In this document: positions 13,376-15,278 of the stretch, one piece after another
Layout of the letters: the number at the start of each line of letters is the position of its first letter
How positions within the stretch are numbered: position 1 is the stretch's first letter
Position numbers and translations under genes: made by a program
The notes under the pieces: model-generated
What the model was told of the DNA's origin: nothing
Seen by the model: the letters and a program-made list of their open reading frames with translations, nothing else
The model's database searches: none
NCBI GenBank assembly: GCA_900762125.1
Contig: CAAFFL010000144.1
Location: forward strand, 1 to 15,278
Reading direction: 5' to 3'
DNA from: an uncultured Prevotella sp.
GTDB taxonomy: Bacteria > Bacteroidota > Bacteroidia > Bacteroidales > Bacteroidaceae
Length of the DNA stretch: 15,278 nt

Positions 13376-14821
13376 TTATTTCTTCTTAGGTTTACCTGTA
13401 ATCGAGTTAGCAAACGACCGCACACAGCGGAAGCCAATGTACGAGCGCGGTTGGTTCTGGTACTCCCACGTGCGCCAAGCGGAACGAATGTAGCTCTCCG
13501 GATCCTTCCATGAGCCACCGCGCACGCTCTTCTTCTTCAGGCGGTAGGGGTCCTCCCGCGCGGCCTTGTAGTCGAGCTGCGGGTTGAGGTCGTTCATTGC
13601 GTCTACGCCAGCCTCGGTGTAAATGGTGCTCGTCCACTCGGCTACATTGCCGGCCATATCGTAAAGGCCATTCGTGTTGGGCGAATAGCTGGCGACCTTC
13701 GCCGTGATGAGGTTGCCGTCCTTGGTGTAGTTGCCGCGGTCGGGCTTGAAGTTGGCATAGAAGCAGCCATTGCCATTGGCCACGTCCTTGTTCTCCCACG
13801 GAAACTCGCTCTGGCCTTTGCCACGGGCGGCATACTCCCACTCCGCCTCGGTCGGCAAGCGGTAGCGCTGGATGTAGCGTGCCTCGTTGCCCAGGCCCTT
13901 GAGCAGATAGTCCGTGCGCCAGGCACAGAATGCATTGGCCTGCTCCCAGGTGACGCCGACGACGGGATAGTCGTTGTAGGCGGGATTGGAGAAATAGTTG
14001 CGGAGGTAGACCTCATTGTCGGAGTTGCGGAAGTCGTTCACCCAGCAGGTGGTGTCGGGATAGATGTTGACAATGTAGGTGTTGAGGAAGTCCCACGGTC
14101 CCGACAGTGGGCGGTTGATGGTCTCGTTGTGGATGTTGCCCTCGTCATCGACGTAGGCCGTATCCTTGCTGATCATCACCACCTCGTCGGGGTCGACGGT
14201 GATGTCGGTGTTGAGGTTACGCTCCGAGGGCACCAGACGGTTGCGGCGCAGGGCGGCAGTGGTGTAGTCGTAGACCTCGTACTTATAGTTCATCTGATGC
14301 CAGTCGAGGAGCTTCTCACCTGTCACGGGATTCGTGACGTAGAGGCTCTCGATGGCGCGCTGCTCATCCTCGTTGGGCTTGCGTGGCAGACGCTTGTTCC
14401 AGTTCAGATGCGGCGTGACAGGGTCGCCGTTCTTGTCCTCGGTGATCATGTAGCTCTCATCGCCGCCATACGACGGGTCGGCCAGACGCGTGCGGAGGAT
14501 GCTGTCGCGCACCCACATCACAAATTGTTTGTACTGCGAATTGGTGACCTCCGTCTGGTCCATCCAAAAGCCATCGACTGACACGTCGCGCGTCGCCAAC
14601 TTCTTGCCCCAGAGGGTGTCGGGACTCTCGAGGCCCATCTTCAGATAGCCGCGGTTGACGCGTACCATGCCGTAAGGTGTCGGCTCACCGAAGGCCTTGC
14701 CTCCTACGCCGACGACCTCACCGCCACGGCCGGACGATGATGCCGACTTGGCACTGAAGCATCCTGTGAGTGTGAGGCTCACGATGGCCACGCACCATGC
14801 TATGATGATATTCTTCTTCAT
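13376..14821 (-). CDS. gldK: T9SS ring lipoprotein PorK/GldK
   Basis: Outer-membrane lipoprotein that with PorN/GldN builds the large periplasmic ring of the T9SS. Seen: a lipoprotein signal with lipobox LTGC, Cys21 as the lipidated residue, then an FGE/sulfatase-modifying-factor fold: GYLKMGLESPDTLWG, DGFWMDQTEVTNSQYKQFV, VTWEQANAFCAWR, RLPTEAEWEYAARG, DMAGNVAEW and the closing SYIGFRCVRSF. In this family the fold has a structural role, not formylglycine synthesis. Length 481 is normal. It begins nine bases after the porP stop. Confidence 0.95.
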   Translation of the reverse strand: MKKNIIIAWCVAIVSLTLTGCFSAKSASSSGRGGEVVGVGGKAFGEPTPYGMVRVNRGYLKMGLESPDTLWGKKLATRDVSVDGFWMDQTEVTNSQYKQFVMWVRDSILRTRLADPSYGGDESYMITEDKNGDPVTPHLNWNKRLPRKPNEDEQRAIESLYVTNPVTGEKLLDWHQMNYKYEVYDYTTAALRRNRLVPSERNLNTDITVDPDEVVMISKDTAYVDDEGNIHNETINRPLSGPWDFLNTYIVNIYPDTTCWVNDFRNSDNEVYLRNYFSNPAYNDYPVVGVTWEQANAFCAWRTDYLLKGLGNEARYIQRYRLPTEAEWEYAARGKGQSEFPWENKDVANGNGCFYANFKPDRGNYTKDGNLITAKVASYSPNTNGLYDMAGNVAEWTSTIYTEAGVDAMNDLNPQLDYKAAREDPYRLKKKSVRGGSWKDPESYIRSAWRTWEYQNQPRSYIGFRCVRSFANSITGKPKKK

Positions 14822-14830
14822 ATCTTCGTA

Positions 14831-15277
14831 CTATAATATTCTTACACTCTTATGCTTGTTTTTGCCTTTCTTCACCAGATTCAGGTCGTGCTGATAGCCG
14901 ATGTAGAGCTCGTGACTGCCATTGCTCGGATCAATGGCTGAGGTGTAAATCTCGTAGCTATAGCCGAGCATGAACCCGTGGAACATGCCACCCACGAGGA
15001 CCGTCACGGAGTTCGTCGGACTGTAGCCCACACCACCGTACATCACCTTTCGGTCATTGGTATAGAACAGGCGAGCAGTGACATCGGCGCGGTAGGCGGT
15101 TATATCCGTGCGGACCAGCGCCGACGTCTTCATTGTTAGAAACGGATTACGGAATTTAATATTGTACCCTCCTGTCAAATAATAGGTTCGGTCAATCTTC
15201 AATTCATTGGTCTCTCCAAGGTCGATAGTCGGCGCCGTGGCATGCTGCACCGAAAGGCCAGCATACCACTGGCGATG
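14831..15277 (-). CDS. porP: T9SS outer-membrane protein PorP/SprF family, 3' part only
   Basis: The C-terminal 148 residues of a PorP/SprF-type barrel; the 5' part lies beyond the window edge. Seen: HRQWYAGLSVQHATAPTI, a motif characteristic of the family, followed by strands such as YYLTGGYNIKF, VMYGGVGYSPTNSVTVLVGG and LGYSYEIYTSAI and the ending SHELYIGYQHDL. The frame is open to the edge without a stop; a GTG at 15250 is internal, not a start. PorP is the usual first gene of the porPKLMN block and its product associates with the T9SS at the outer membrane. The operon promoter must lie outside the window. Confidence 0.92.
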   Translation of the reverse strand, partial: HRQWYAGLSVQHATAPTIDLGETNELKIDRTYYLTGGYNIKFRNPFLTMKTSALVRTDITAYRADVTARLFYTNDRKVMYGGVGYSPTNSVTVLVGGMFHGFMLGYSYEIYTSAIDPSNGSHELYIGYQHDLNLVKKGKNKHKSVRIL

Positions 15278-15278
15278 G

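Noticed and set aside
15241..15250. GTG at 15250 as the start of a small outer-membrane protein
   Set aside because: The frame stays open to the window edge, and the residues before it (HRQWYAGLS) are part of the PorP/SprF motif, so the GTG is internal.

Overview
The window is a chromosomal segment of a Bacteroidota bacterium, most likely order Bacteroidales and Prevotella-like. Three things point there: a complete type IX secretion (T9SS) core block in the order porP-porK-porL-porM-porN, the gltX-kdtA pair divergent from a 7TM-HD phosphohydrolase, and several -7 boxes of the Bacteroidota form TAnnTTTG. Nothing is taken from a database; all identities rest on motifs and gene order. No tRNA, rRNA, CRISPR array or transposase was seen.

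Layout. (1) 1-2661, minus strand: gltX (glutamyl-tRNA synthetase) followed, with a 1-base stop/start overlap, by kdtA (Kdo transferase). kdtA looks normal to about residue 316, then continues in frame into an unrelated, hydrophobic, A+T-richer sequence that runs off the window edge. It also carries a 7-bp tandem repeat. (2) 2795-6491, plus strand: a PgpH-type membrane HD phosphohydrolase, then a FadL/OmpP1-like outer-membrane protein. (3) 6489-6624: a large two-armed palindrome that fills the gap between two convergent genes and whose ends form both stop codons. (4) 6622-8937, minus strand: priA, with a short hairpin repeat embedded in its coding sequence. (5) 9030-15278, minus strand: porP (partial), porK/gldK, porL/gldL, porM/gldM, porN/gldN and a small outer-membrane beta-barrel gene, ending at a clear intrinsic terminator at 8976-9011.

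How the genes work together. PorK-PorN form the periplasmic ring, PorL-PorM the proton-driven inner-membrane motor, and PorP is an outer-membrane partner: together the core of T9SS. gltX, kdtA and priA are housekeeping genes (translation, lipid A/LOS core, replication restart). The 7TM-HD protein probably hydrolyses a cyclic dinucleotide.

The least ordinary content is repetitive rather than genic: a hairpin repeat present both inside priA and just after porN, with paired base changes that keep the stem; the 136-bp palindrome ending on two stop codons; a G/C-rich hairpin inside the T9SS operon; the heptamer repeat in kdtA; and the break in kdtA itself.
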